Below are positions 1-10,082 of a DNA stretch of 64,000 nucleotides, piece by piece. The notes below the pieces were generated by a model. That model was not told the origin of the DNA, did not search any database, and saw nothing but the letters and a program-made list of their open reading frames with translations. Every line of letters starts with the position of its first letter. The stretch's first letter is position 1. This DNA is from Thelonectria olida. Its lineage: Eukaryota > Ascomycota > Sordariomycetes > Hypocreales > Nectriaceae. The DNA is taken from NCBI GenBank assembly GCA_020736575.1, contig JAGPYM010000091.1, positions 1 through 64,000 on the forward strand, given 5' to 3'. The position numbers and the translations under genes are program-made.

Positions 1-138
1 AATCATAGACATAGAGCTTTCAACCCTTGGCCACCTGTGCCTTGGCTCCATTACCACCGCCGCCCCGACCAACGCTCAACTGTCGCACTCTTGCTATAGC
101 CTACTGCTATCAGCAATCACCGATAAAGAAGACACACT

Positions 139-2867
139 TCAGGGTTTCGTCCCGTTTCCGCTTCTATCGTGACTCCACTGGCTTCGTCTGTCGATGTGAT
201 CAAGATCTTCCGTGTCTGACATGTCTAACGATAACTCGTCGTTCCTGCTTGCATCTGGGGCGTTAGTCCATCGCTTGAGGAGCTCCCCTAAGCCAAGATT
301 AGATGTATTAATCTCATCTGTACTGCGCTCTTCTAGGCCGAGAAGTCCCTCCATCTCTTCATCAAGTTCATCCTTGTCACTATGGGTTGTAGACTCGCTG
401 TCTGTTGCAAACCCGCCGTCACCGTCCGTTGTATCCGAAGACAGCACATGAATGACCATTGACGGCGAGGGCCCTGACCGGGGGGATAACCCGGGCCACC
501 CAGGCACCCCCGGTGGTGGCGTGAATTCTCCTGGGAACCCTGGGGGTGGTGGCCTATGTGCGACTTTCTGCTGTGGCGGTGGTGGTGCCTGCTGTGGTGG
601 TGCTTGCTGCTGTGGCAGTGGTGGTACCTGCTGAGGTGGTGCTTGCTGCTGCGGTGGTGGTGGTGCCGGCTGTGGTCGTGCTTTCTGCTGTGCCGGCTGT
701 GGTGGTGCCTTCTGCTGTGGCGGTGCCTGGGTGAAATGTCGCCTCATTGGTGGCAGCATGTTTATTTTTAGATCCATTCCGGGGAGGACCGCTGACCTCC
801 ACGTCTCTGGTAGGATGATAGCATCTGTGTCGGCGTTGACAATATCGTACCTGCCATCTTGGACCTGGTCGTCTAAGTCTGTGTTGCTAAAGGCTGAAAC
901 GATAATGTCTTCCATCATCTGTCGAGAGTATAACGTTAGTCGAAAACGCCCTTACAGCTGCAAGATGTGTTGGGTTCCTGCAAGAACAGTCTTATCCATC
1001 CCATAGCGCACATATGCAGACTTTCTATAAAGAATCTTGTCAGAGATAGACTCAACTCACTTCCCATGTGCGGCAATGTTCATATGGTAGCGTGAATTTG
1101 CGGCCAACGGCGTCTAAGTTAATAGGTTTCGTCTCTTCGCCCAGTCGGAAGAATAGAACGACGTGCATGCTATCCTGCGGGTCGGCCACTGGCGGTTGCA
1201 TGACCTCAATAGCTATCCAGGATTTTCTTTGGTTAGTCCCCCGCTTTACCACTTTAATGGCGTGGTGGATTTCGGAGCGCACGCGCGGGCCGAGGGTTTT
1301 GTACTTCTCCCACAGTTGCGGTCGTCCTCTTCGCCAGCGGCGGGGCATGATTGTAGAAAGGGCAGCCTCGAGTTGTCTATGCCCGATCTCGAGTTTCATT
1401 AGGTGCACTGGTGAATCTGAATAGATTCTGGCAGGCACTTCAAGAAGAAAAGCCTCTAGCTCATCACTCTCCCAATCGTCATGCCATTTGCGTGAGAATA
1501 TGCCACGAGCCCAAGTCGGGATAAGGCGAATGGTAGTTTGGCGGATTTGATTAGAAAAAGTGACACTGGCAGAGGTCCTGGTGCTTCCATGGCCAGTTCC
1601 CTCTTCATCATGACGAGGGTTATCGTGGTCCTCGCTCCTGACCTCGCAGCTGCGTAAGTGTACAGAGTCTAGAGACTGCGAGGACATGGGAATAGGAGGG
1701 CCGAGTGGCGCTTCCCGGTTATGGGAGCCATTGTCTGGCGGAGGTGCGGCGAAGTCGACTATATTCCTATCCTCTTGGGATTTGGGCTTGTCACTTTCCT
1801 TCGACGGCTCTATGTCGTGCGGTTCTGGATTCAAGGCAAGCTTCGGCTCATTAAGACCATCCTTTGAATGTTGTCCCGCTCTATCAGGGAAGATAAAAGA
1901 ATTCGGTCAGTTTACAGTCTCTCGCCGGAGGATGTTCACTTACCGCGCATCTTGTCTCGTTGTTGGTGGGAGAGGGGGTATTTCCGACTGTGTGCTCACT
2001 CTATAATAAGCACGGCTCAGTCAGCCCAGCACAAATCCGGTCGAGGAAAAGGCTTCACCTGATGGTTTCCCCTGGTGGCGCGGCCACTGTTCCCGGTTCC
2101 TCAGCTGCTACTGCTGCTGTGGCTTTGTCGGCTTTTTCATCATGGTGTCGCTTTAGCTGCTTTGCGTGCATTGAGCGCTTTCTCCTCAGCTCCTGGGCTA
2201 GCTCTGTCAGAGCTTGCTCCTCCTCAAATGATCCGGGAGCCCGTGCTGAGTGACTTTGAGAGAAAGGGATTTAGCATTTCTTGCCAACATATAGCTGCAT
2301 ACGGGAACCGCATTGCATCATTAACAGAAGTGTAAGAAAAGGTTGCACGAACTGTATTTGAAATTGTGCTAGGTTGACCAGCTGGATATGGAGGAAAAGG
2401 TCCAATTTCACCTGTCTCAGCTGCTGCTGGCAGCGTTTGATCCGTGGTGCCAGCCACGGCCATGCCAGCTTCCGCCGGAAGCCTAACTTGTTAAGCTTCA
2501 CTGACAAGTTATCGACGCCATCCGCCGATACTTCTCTCTTTGTTTTCCTGTTCTCAGAGCCCTCAGTAGCTTCGTTCAACAAGATGATGATAACACTGTA
2601 TATCCTCTTGCATCTGTCGGAAAGGCGCTTGATATCCAGCACGCCATCCATTTTGAAAAGGGGGACATGCCCGTTGCCGTCTTTGTTTATCACATCTTGG
2701 AGTTGACTCAACACCGCCGCGGTGGAATTGATCTCGAACGCGATCTCTCGAAGCCGATCGCTAGCTTCAGCGGCGGCCTCCACGTATGTCTGTAATGTGA
2801 CGCCAAGTTGTAGCCCAAAGGCAACAATGCCGACGATGGAGCCAGCGACTCCAATGGCTTCGGCCAT
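139..2867 (-). CDS. Fungal_N domain plus ubiquitin-like domain protein (NLR-accessory type), five exons
   Basis: Proposed exons on the minus strand are 2867-2303, 2245-2059, 2000-1944, 1880-1061 and 918-139. Their 2409 nt sum to 803 codons with all four splice phases agreeing (introns 57, 58, 63 and 142 nt). The N-terminus (MAEAIGVAGSIVGIVAFGLQ) is the Fungal_N/Helo-like type found at the front of fungal STAND/NLR proteins and their single-domain relatives. A charged helical stretch follows at about residues 195-240. Around residues 505-600 is a fungal ubiquitin-like domain (DAVGRKFTLP, then CRTWEMMEDII, then GRYDIVNADTDAIILPETW). The 142 nt intron interrupts this domain and removing it restores the fold motif. 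The tail has a Pro/Gln-rich low-complexity run (genomic 545-735) and an acidic C-terminus. Known family members lack an assigned enzyme activity; a role in self-recognition or signalling is inference. The last exon boundary could lie earlier. Confidence 0.8.
545..735 (-). repeat. Pro/Gln-rich low-complexity coding repeat
   Basis: The minus-strand reading encodes short imperfect units of the APPQQ/PPPPQQ kind, repeated about a dozen times within the tail of the ubiquitin-like domain gene. The DNA is an irregular CAGCAG/CCACCA-type repeat and is likely length-variable between strains. Confidence 0.75.
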
Positions 2868-3075
2868 GGTTATCGTGCTTCTTTTGGCCAGATGAGGTTG
2901 CTGTCGGGGTTGCTGACGGAGAGGGTGAGATGACAGGGCGATGTCCTCGAAAAATTCTGGCCTCAGGGAAATTAATGAGGGTCTGAGGGCCAGTGCCGGC
3001 AATCAAATACTGCCACGAGATATGCAGGCTGGCTGACTGAGGGGCCAATGCAGTTAGGTGGGCTTGCGGGGTTCG

Positions 3076-3450
3076 CTTTAGCTAAGGATAATATCTATTA
3101 GATAAGACTATATATAAAGGGTTATTTATAGTTAGTAAAAGCTTTATAATTAGTAATTTTTATTATTATATAAACTTTTTAATATATTTTACTATTAAAT
3201 TATTTTACTTTATTTTTAATAATTTTAATATTTTAAAATATATTATAATTTTTTTAATTATTTAATTTTTTAAATTTTATATTTATTTAATTTAATTTTT
3301 TATTTTAAAAATTTCTTTTATAGCTTTTTAAATAACTATTTAAATTGTTATTATTATATATAATAGCTTTTAAATAATTAATTAAATTATTTTAATACAT
3401 AATTAATTATTATTATTAAAATAGTTTTTTTTTTTACTATAACATAACGA
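3076..3450. repeat. AT-rich, RIP-like block
   Basis: The stretch is almost wholly A and T, with long T and TA runs and nearly no CpG. No open frame of note occurs. This composition starts abruptly after the promoter of the Fungal_N gene and fades by about 3545. It fits a repeat degraded by RIP, but no parent element can be recognised. Confidence 0.6.
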
Positions 3451-3788
3451 CCCTGCCCGTCCTTAATAATAACTATGCTAACTGATAGCTATTATAGTCG
3501 ATAGAAGTTCTATTATTATTAGATGAAGTTGCTTTTTTATAGAGGGTGCACGGACGGAAATGCAGTTTCTAAGTGACAAGGGGGATCCACACTGTCACAT
3601 TCAATTGAGGTAGGAAATCGTCGTCATCTGAGTGCTTATCTCTTCACTATCTGTGCGAATGAACTGGGCTATTTATGCTACAGGATAGAGCAGAAAGGTT
3701 CTGCCGAATGTTAGGCTATCTGCGGCGTAATAGGATCACAATCGAGGAACGTATCGGATAGTCATGGTTTAGGGAGGACGCCCGAGGT

Positions 3789-4051
3789 TCATGGCTTATC
3801 CCGAAGATCCCTCCGTTTGACACAAACGCCGCCGGCACCGCCTGCGGTACATACGAAGCCAGTTTCCAGGCCTCGCCGTTTCCGTAACCAATGCCCAATG
3901 ACATAAATATCGGGACTGAAAAGAAGGGACGAAGATATGCCTCCTTGAACACCGACCGAGAGGAAAGATTGGTAGTAGTCTGGATCATGGATGTCGTAGG
4001 CATCAAAGATGGGCCCTGCGGGTGTGAGCAACAATACGAGTTATTGTCTTA
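3789..4051 (-). pseudogene. Relic of an MFS monocarboxylate-type transporter
   Basis: The minus-strand frame reads GPIFDAYDI, then YYQSFLSVGVQGGISSSLLF, then GHWLRKRRGLETGF and GGAGGV. These match the order of motifs in fungal monocarboxylate-type MFS transporters: a GPxFDAYG turn, the YYQxFLxQG helix, and the H-W-F-x-K-R-R-G-L-A-x-G loop after helix 4. The piece between FDAY and YYQ is shortened, and the frame shifts after GGAGGV and soon stops. No upstream or downstream helices are found intact. The hAT-like MITE sits just upstream of the relic, so the gene was lost by deletion, frameshift and nearby insertion. It could also be a transposed fragment. Confidence 0.6.
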
Positions 4052-4059
4052 CCACTATC
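4052..4059. repeat. Target-site duplication, left copy
   Basis: The 8 bp CCACTATC directly precedes the terminal repeat and is repeated exactly at 4523-4530. Removing the element and one copy rejoins the flanks. Confidence 0.85.
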
Positions 4060-4522
4060 CAGGGTGACCAGTTTAGTTAGTAGTTAATAGTTAATAGTTA
4101 ATTAACTACTAACTACTTAGTTAATAGTTAATATGCTAATTAACTAAGTAGTTAATAGTTAATAGGTCAATTAATTAAATAGTTAATAGTTAATAAGGTT
4201 ATTAACTACTAGTAACTAATAGTAACTATTAGTAATTAAAAATAAAGAAATTTTCTCAATATAACTTTTTTCCCTTCTTTTTTTCTTCTTTTTCTCCACT
4301 TTTCCTCCTTTTTTTCTACTTTTTAAACCTACCTTATAGTAAATTTTTATATTTTTAATTACTATTAACTACTATTAGTTACTACTAATAACTACTAATT
4401 AAAGGCTTTAGTTAATAGTTAATTGCCCTATTAACTACTTAGTTAATAGTTAGCTACTTAATTAATTATATAGTTAGTAGTTACTAGCTTAGTTAACTAA
4501 TTAGTAACTAATGGTCACCCTG
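4060..4522. mobile_element. hAT-like MITE (463 bp) with 8 bp target-site duplication
   Basis: The left end begins CAGGGTGACC and the right end finishes with its exact reverse complement GGTCACCCTG. The element is flanked on both sides by the same 8 bp, CCACTATC, at 4052-4059 and 4523-4530. An 8 bp duplication and a CAGGG-type terminus are characteristic of the hAT superfamily. The interior has no coding frame. It consists of inverted and direct copies of a GTTAATAGTTAATTA-like unit around a pyrimidine-rich tract at about 4267-4330, so most of the element could fold on itself. It is non-autonomous. Confidence 0.85.
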
Positions 4523-4530
4523 CCACTATC
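4523..4530. repeat. Target-site duplication, right copy
   Basis: An exact copy of CCACTATC follows the right terminal repeat. Confidence 0.85.
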
Positions 4531-4845
4531 CAAGATCTCGATACCCGATTAGAGCAACCGCAACCTCGAACTGGATTTAGCAGATTGTACATAGCTTGAC
4601 ACGGCCGCTCACAAAACCAACGAATCAGTTTAGGGACAACTGGTCTACCTCGCGTGAGGAGGTCGGCTTATTGCCTTGAGGCCAGCGATGGCCTTCCCAG
4701 CGAACTGCCAAGTTGAGCACAACTTCTACTTCGACGTCTACCCCTAGTGTGATGCTAACAAACTGCTCTTGATAACTATCGCCTCAATCAAAGCCATTCG
4801 TTCAACCATACCATCCACTTCTTCATTCTGTTGTTGCCGATCTCT
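4531..4845. other. Non-coding stretch
   Basis: No open frame, RNA gene or clear repeat is seen. It may hold degraded upstream sequence of the transporter relic and the 3' flank of the next gene. Confidence 0.4.
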
Positions 4846-6755
4846 CTAGTTCTCCGGTGGTACCTCTCTTCTAGGCCCTGGTCTCCAAAACGGCCACAGA
4901 GGCCGTTGAGCCTCCTGAACCACATATCCTGCTAACCCGAACCCACATGCCTCCTCACCACTGTGCTCCTGAACTAACCTAAACCCAACCTTGACATCTT
5001 TAAACTCTTGGTCGTTATTAGTCCGAACTTGAGTTAAGCTCTGTGCTCTGGCTGCTCGCAGGATCGAGGAAGGCTTCACATCACGCATCCCTCCTTGATG
5101 CGCGGCCTGAGCACCTAATAAGACCCCTATCAGTGCAACGGCAATGCTAATAGTATAGATCAGGCATAGCTGGGTCTTGTTATAGATAAAAAAGTTCGAG
5201 GGTGTCGAGCGGAGGCATGGATAATTTGTGTTGCTGCCACCGAGACCAACTGACGAGGTTGAGCCATTGTAGGCCCAAGATACCACGGCGAAGCTTGGAT
5301 CAGAAAGGAGCGAAATGATGATTTCCTCGTACATCTGTGGTATTTCTCGGTGTAAATCCTTTGTAGGTTGGTAGTTGGGTAGGGTCAACAACTTTGTCTT
5401 TATCATGCTTGTGTTTAAAAGAGCACCTGGCATTCGGAGACTTCCCTCGAGATAATCCCTGAATTCCTTGCCTAGGGAGTGGTAGGCGGCGACTCGGCGA
5501 TATTTTGCGACTCTGCCAGGATACAACTCTTGATTACCTGGAAGGATGTAATTGCTCTCAGGGGTTGCCGTCGTATTATCCCAAGTCGCATCTTTGGAGA
5601 TCTTATCGGGGACGTAGGTTGTATAACGATCTTCCGAAGGTACTGGCGGTCCTTTATCGAATAAGACTGTATGCCGTTGGTATAATTGAACTCGATCTGA
5701 TATTTGATTTCAAGGTGTTTGCATCATATAATTATCGGATTGTAGACATTATCCCAGCCCTCAACTGAACGATTTTCGGGCTGGACGTTGGAATAATCCT
5801 CTACAGTGGCATATCCAATCCACATGACAGGCTCTGTTCGAAAAGCACCGAGATATTTTGGATAAGGAGGGTCTTCAATAGATAAAGGATCCATAATTTC
5901 CATCTGCTTTGGAGCGTATTCTTCCAAGTCAGTCAAAGCAAGATAAGAAAAGTTGCCCTCCGGTATGATGGAGGCGGTATCAAAAGGCGGTAGAGAACCG
6001 TCGAGCTTCTTCACCTTGGACCCGACCCCGTTCGCGAGTTCGGTGCATTTGTAGCCGGGAGCAACAAAGTCGACGATATAGGAGCAGTTCCAGCCTTCTG
6101 TACAAATCTCACTAGCGACGTTCTTTCGAACAACAGCTTCTTGGAGATTTATGGCTCTCTCGACGATGACTTGAGCTTGAATGCTCGGCATGTTGTAATA
6201 GTCGAAAGGGTCTGCATTTCTCGCCTCATGTTGGGGAGTTGTTGAATTATACCAAGCAGTTAATATCATCGCGTAGCCATTGATGACTTGCCACTGACGC
6301 CAATCACGCGTGTCCTCATGGGTAAAGTTGAGTGTTCGAGCTTCTGGGCAAAGGGAACTTTCCTCCTTAACCCCATTAATAACTGAAAGAGTCTCAGAAG
6401 TAAGGATAACGATCAACGGCGTCAACCAAAGATAGATCGCGAGGCAGGTCGCAATTTTAGCCTTTCTTATCGCCTCCCAATCGAATAGAGCTGTAATGTC
6501 CTCAGCTGCCGTGAAGATTGAGTCAATAGTACCCAGACGGGCAACCTTTTGACGGACAACCATCCAAACTCTCTGTCGACGGGCGAGAATAACGGCAGCT
6601 CCTAGGCTGGCCTTTGCGCAAAATGCAAGGACAGTCCCGTAACGAAGCATAAGGGGTTGCTGTAACGCTTCTTTCCCATCCAGATGCTGATAAAAGAGGT
6701 GGTGCCCAATAGCAAATACAGTCCCGAGAATAAGAAAGAAGGGCATGCTCCACAT
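4846..6755 (-). pseudogene. Large fungal multi-pass membrane protein, disrupted by a stop and a frameshift
   Basis: The first part (6755-5724, 343 residues) starts MWSMPFFLILGTVFAIGHHL. It has further hydrophobic segments and a long ectodomain with N-glycosylation sequons (NFTH, NSTT, NCSY, NFSY). The last part (5526-4846) carries a final membrane helix (LCLIYTISIAVALIGVLLGA) and a cytosolic tail. This layout matches the widespread fungal membrane family often annotated 'formylmethionine deformylase-like', whose function is unknown. The same frame continues past an in-frame TGA at about 5721-5723 (CKHLEIKYQIEFNYTNGIQ follows). The downstream part is then one base out of frame, changing near 5640-5690. 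No standard intron would remove both lesions while keeping the conserved text. I therefore call it a pseudogene, or an error-containing copy of a roughly 630-residue gene. Confidence 0.6.
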
Positions 6756-7423
6756 CTTCTTCTGGTAAAGCCCATCGATTCATGATTCCAACTGTCTAAT
6801 AGCACGGCGAGAGGGAGAGGTCTTGCGTTCATCCCCTTTATTTCTTGATTCTGAGTACACAGGGGTTGAAGGTTGGAGTGCAATGTGGAAGTACGAGATA
6901 TGGACGGAGAGAGATTTTCTAGATGCTCGGAAGTTAGCCGTGTTTGCCTTGCGCTCTCAAATTGTTTACTGCTGTCTTACCTTCTGCTGTTTTCTAGCTG
7001 CATGTATCAGGACAACGGAATCTGGGCCCAATGCCGACTCTTAGCACCATTGCTTCCCGCGCGTTGGGGTTGGGCGAGCATTCGGGGTGGCCTTAACAAC
7101 GCCACCGCTGAAAACCAAAACAATCTAGATCAGTGCTTGCCCAATTACCTACAAACAACAAGGCAGATCATCTTGTCCACCTAGGCGTACCTCCGTATAT
7201 TGCCGGAAAGGGTGGGCAGCAAGAACTCTGGACTCACCGGCATCTGCAGTCATCATGCACCTAACAAAGAGATTGTGTTAAGGGCTGAACAGGTGTTTCT
7301 TCAACAAGCTGTGGCTATTCAGGTTTACCTAAGGCTAAGGAGCAAGAGCCTTCTCGAAGGAGAAAAGGGCTGCTTTAATACTAGTCATTCTGTCCAGCAG
7401 GGTAACTCGTAAGGGTTGCCTAA
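6756..7423. other. Intergenic, nothing recognised
   Basis: This is the upstream flank of the membrane-protein gene. Only short frames occur, and none has recognisable protein character. Confidence 0.4.
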
Positions 7424-7846
7424 TGTTCGCAGAGTCTTCGTCGATGTGTCGGAGCCGTCCTCAACAGACCTCGGGGAAATGATAATCCGGCTCAGGCACA
7501 GCCTGGGTCATATCCCCAGGCCTACAGATGCTGTAACCTCAGAACTCTTCCACCGCCCTCGGAGCCGGCACCGCCGGCGCAGGCCGAGGGTCCCCCGCAA
7601 GGGCCTCCGCGACCCAAGCTGACGCCGGACGAGAAGCTGCTGGTCAAGCGGGGTCTGAACCTGCAGAGCGAAACGGCGCAGCAGCTCCTCAGAAACATGG
7701 ACATGACGGTGCGCGCGTACAAGGCAAAGTTTCGCACCGGCTGGACGCAATTCACCGGCGTCGACGAGAACATGACCATCCGGCAGGTTATCCAGGACAA
7801 TGTGGGGAACGCGAGGAAGCTGCTGATCAACCAGCGGGAGAAGTTC
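7424..7846 (+). pseudogene. GC-rich coding island, unknown protein fragment
   Basis: A single plus-strand frame stays open from about 7424 to 8005 and is markedly GC-rich with codon-like third positions from about 7540 to 7846. It reads a Pro/Ala/Gln-rich part, then KLTPDEKLLVKRGLNL, then MDMTVRAYKAKFRTGW and KLLINQREKF. The only ATG is internal (7697). The GC-rich character ends abruptly near 7846 and the rest of the frame looks non-coding. I do not recognise the family. It could be a truncated gene, a transposed exon or one exon of an unrecognised gene. Confidence 0.4.
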
Positions 7847-8005
7847 AGTGATTCAGTCGCTTACAGTAAAAATAGAATGGGAACCCAGTTCAAAAATCCT
7901 GTTCCCGCCCCCTACCCCACCCCAAGCAATCCGGGGAATATTACTTTCTTACCCTTAGCCTCCCGGTTGTCTTTATTAATCAGTCCAATCAGAATATATC
8001 TCTAA

Positions 8006-8534
8006 AATAGAAAGGGGCTAGCGGTAAGTCTCAAACAGACACCGCCTTAGGACATCCTAATCCAAGGCCTATCCAATAATATCGACCAAACCCTGGGCTC
8101 GGGAACTCGACACAAAGGTCTATCCGAGGACCTCGAATAGACCCCGCCTTAGGATGCTGATCACGGGAATGCTGAAATCTTTCGTTGAGTTTCTCCCGTT
8201 TTGAACACTGATGTTAAAGCGGTTGAGAAACCCTGTCTCCCGGGAATTCGAATCCGGCCGCACACGAGCGCTGACTAACCCAACAAATGCGGGCAACACG
8301 ACGCCTCATCTCAATTATCTGAAGACTTGTGGTCATGGATCTCCCTTCTTTATGTGAGAGACATCGAGGCCAGAGCTGACAATAGAAGATCAGGTAAGAC
8401 AGTCAGAGGTATTGGTATTTTGTAGTAGAAGAAATGTCGGGGCTATGTATTCTTGATAACCGTATACAGTAACCGTAGCTCAACTCCCATCCGTTTCCTC
8501 ATGCCCATCTCCCTGCGCTACCTTGTGGTGGGGT
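8006..8534. other. Intergenic, nothing recognised
   Basis: The short string CCGCCTTAGGA occurs twice (about 8043 and 8147). A tRNA B-box-like string near 8225 has no matching A box. The right part is the 3' flank of the next gene. Confidence 0.4.
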
Positions 8535-8822
8535 TTAACAGCCCGATCCGCACGACCAGTAGTGGTCATAGCAGCTACCAAACTTGGAAGTCTTCTTGCA
8601 AGTGACGCCCCTGGTTCCCTTGGCAGAGCAGGAATGCCCAGCCGACTGAAGGGCAGCCAGAAAAGTGTCACGGGCCTCAGTCGCCGGCAGGCTGGAACAC
8701 ATTTTCGTACAATTGTAGGTGCAAGTGGTGCCAGTGTCACTAGTAGCAGAGCAGGTCCTTTTGCAGGCCTGAACACCGGCTACAGTAGCTAGAGCATAGA
8801 CAACGTAGAGTGGGTTGACCAT
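8535..8822 (-). CDS. Small cysteine-rich secreted protein, copy 1
   Basis: This single-exon frame encodes 95 residues. A signal peptide (MVNPLYVVYALATVAGVQA) is followed by a mature part of 76 residues with ten cysteines, at positions 20, 24, 34, 38, 42, 65, 75, 84, 91 and 95. It ends in the motif DHYWSCGSGC. The even cysteine number suggests five disulfides and an apoplastic or extracellular protein. It is paralogous to the plus-strand gene at 10083 (62 of 95 residues identical by hand alignment, all cysteines shared). A TATA-like GTATATAAAC lies near 9020, and a 5' UTR intron is proposed at 8849-8901. I do not recognise a named family; an effector-like or antimicrobial role is possible but unproven. 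Confidence 0.8.
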   Translation of the reverse strand: MVNPLYVVYALATVAGVQACKRTCSATSDTGTTCTYNCTKMCSSLPATEARDTFLAALQSAGHSCSAKGTRGVTCKKTSKFGSCYDHYWSCGSGC

Positions 8823-8848
8823 TGTGATAAGTCTAGAGGGACGGTGGC

Positions 8849-8901
8849 CTGTGAGCAGGTTATGCGTATGGCGGGGGGGTAGATAGGGAGGCTGGTCTTA
8901 C
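8849..8901 (-). other. 5' UTR intron of secreted protein copy 1
   Basis: On the minus strand a GTAAGACCAGCC donor and a CCTGCTCACAG acceptor bracket 53 nt just upstream of the ATG. The same donor and acceptor strings occur at the same place before copy 2, so the intron predates the duplication. Confidence 0.6.
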
Positions 8902-9215
8902 TTAGTTATTCGAGGTGAATTCGATGTTACGTCAGGTGTTGGCTGAGAGTGGTCTCGAGTTGGATGGGGGCGAGTTGTGATGATTCTATAAGTCAGAACG
9001 CAGAGAAGAGGGTGTTTATATACCCAGGAAACTTGGTCTGCGGGGTTCTGAATGCTTTGACTTGGCGAAGGCTTGCCAGGTTGAAGCCAGCGTGGCCGGC
9101 TTGTTGTCACCTGACTCCCTCGTTTCCAAGCCTCGCTTGTCATGAGAAAGTAAAGGGGAGGAGAGTATCCTCTCCGGCCCGTGAAGGTTACATTTCAGCA
9201 AATCCGCTCTTCAAG

Positions 9216-9749
9216 CTGCCAATGAGATGCGTTATTCAAATGGACCGAAGCCTTTCTGTACACTTGTATTTGATGAGGACAAGATCATCCCCCGAGCCGA
9301 GTTCCGGTGGCTTGAACACCTTGAAACGATTCCTCAACAACAAACGGATCCGCTTTCCCCATAATCTATGGTTTCATCGGACCAAATATTTGCCCTTGCT
9401 GACTGTTTCTTGTTTGCGAGTTTTTTTTATAGTTAAAATAAGCTTGTGATTGATGTTACACTGTCTATCTTAACTTGGAACTTCAACCACGGAGGTATCC
9501 CAACTTGGATATATCCACCTTCCTGTTTCGTAGTGTAGAGAACGTCACTACAAAAGATCGTGAGGGAAGATCAAAGATCACCGTGGCATATTACGCCGAG
9601 CTGAAACTAAAAAATAAAGCCGGGGGTGACGATATTGTGCTTTCATTCTTCGCCCTCGCATTTTACCGATGCCGCGGCCTAGTGTACATATCATGTAGTA
9701 CAGACGGAGGATTGGGCTAGCTGAAATATGCCACCTGCCATTTATAGGA
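9216..9749. other. Central spacer of the inverted duplication
   Basis: An 81-codon plus-strand frame (9475-9720) has no signal peptide, recognised motif or splice context, so I do not call it a gene. The spacer probably contains the distal promoters of both secreted-protein genes. Confidence 0.4.
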
Positions 9750-10018
9750 GCGGAGTTTCTGAAAATGTAACATTGACGGGCCGCAGAGGATACTCTCCTC
9801 CGTCTTACTTTCTCATGCCAAGCGAAGCTGGGATTTAGGAAACTAGCGAGCTGGGCGACAATTCACGGGTAGGGCCGACTTCGAGGGCTGACCATTCGCA
9901 GGCCACAAAGTTTCCTGAGTACATAAATACCAACAACTTCTCCGCGCCATGACCGGTAAAACAATCACCACTCCAGACCAACGCCTAGCGCAACGTGGAT
10001 CGCATCTCGAATAACAAA

Positions 10019-10060
10019 GTAAGACCAGCCTTCTCATGTATGCGCATAGCCTGCTCACAG
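10019..10060 (+). other. 5' UTR intron of secreted protein copy 2
   Basis: A 42 nt interval runs from GTAAGACCAGCC to CCTGCTCACAG, 22 nt before the ATG. It is conserved with the opposite arm. Confidence 0.6.
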
Positions 10061-10082
10061 GCCACTGTCTAGATTCATCGCA

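Noticed and set aside
8190..8275. Possible tRNA gene (B-box-like GAATTCGAATCC)
   Set aside because: No A box at the right distance and no cloverleaf or acceptor-stem pairing could be drawn.
9475..9720. 81-codon plus-strand frame in the spacer of the inverted duplication
   Set aside because: No signal peptide, motif, splice context or match to either arm. Probably chance.
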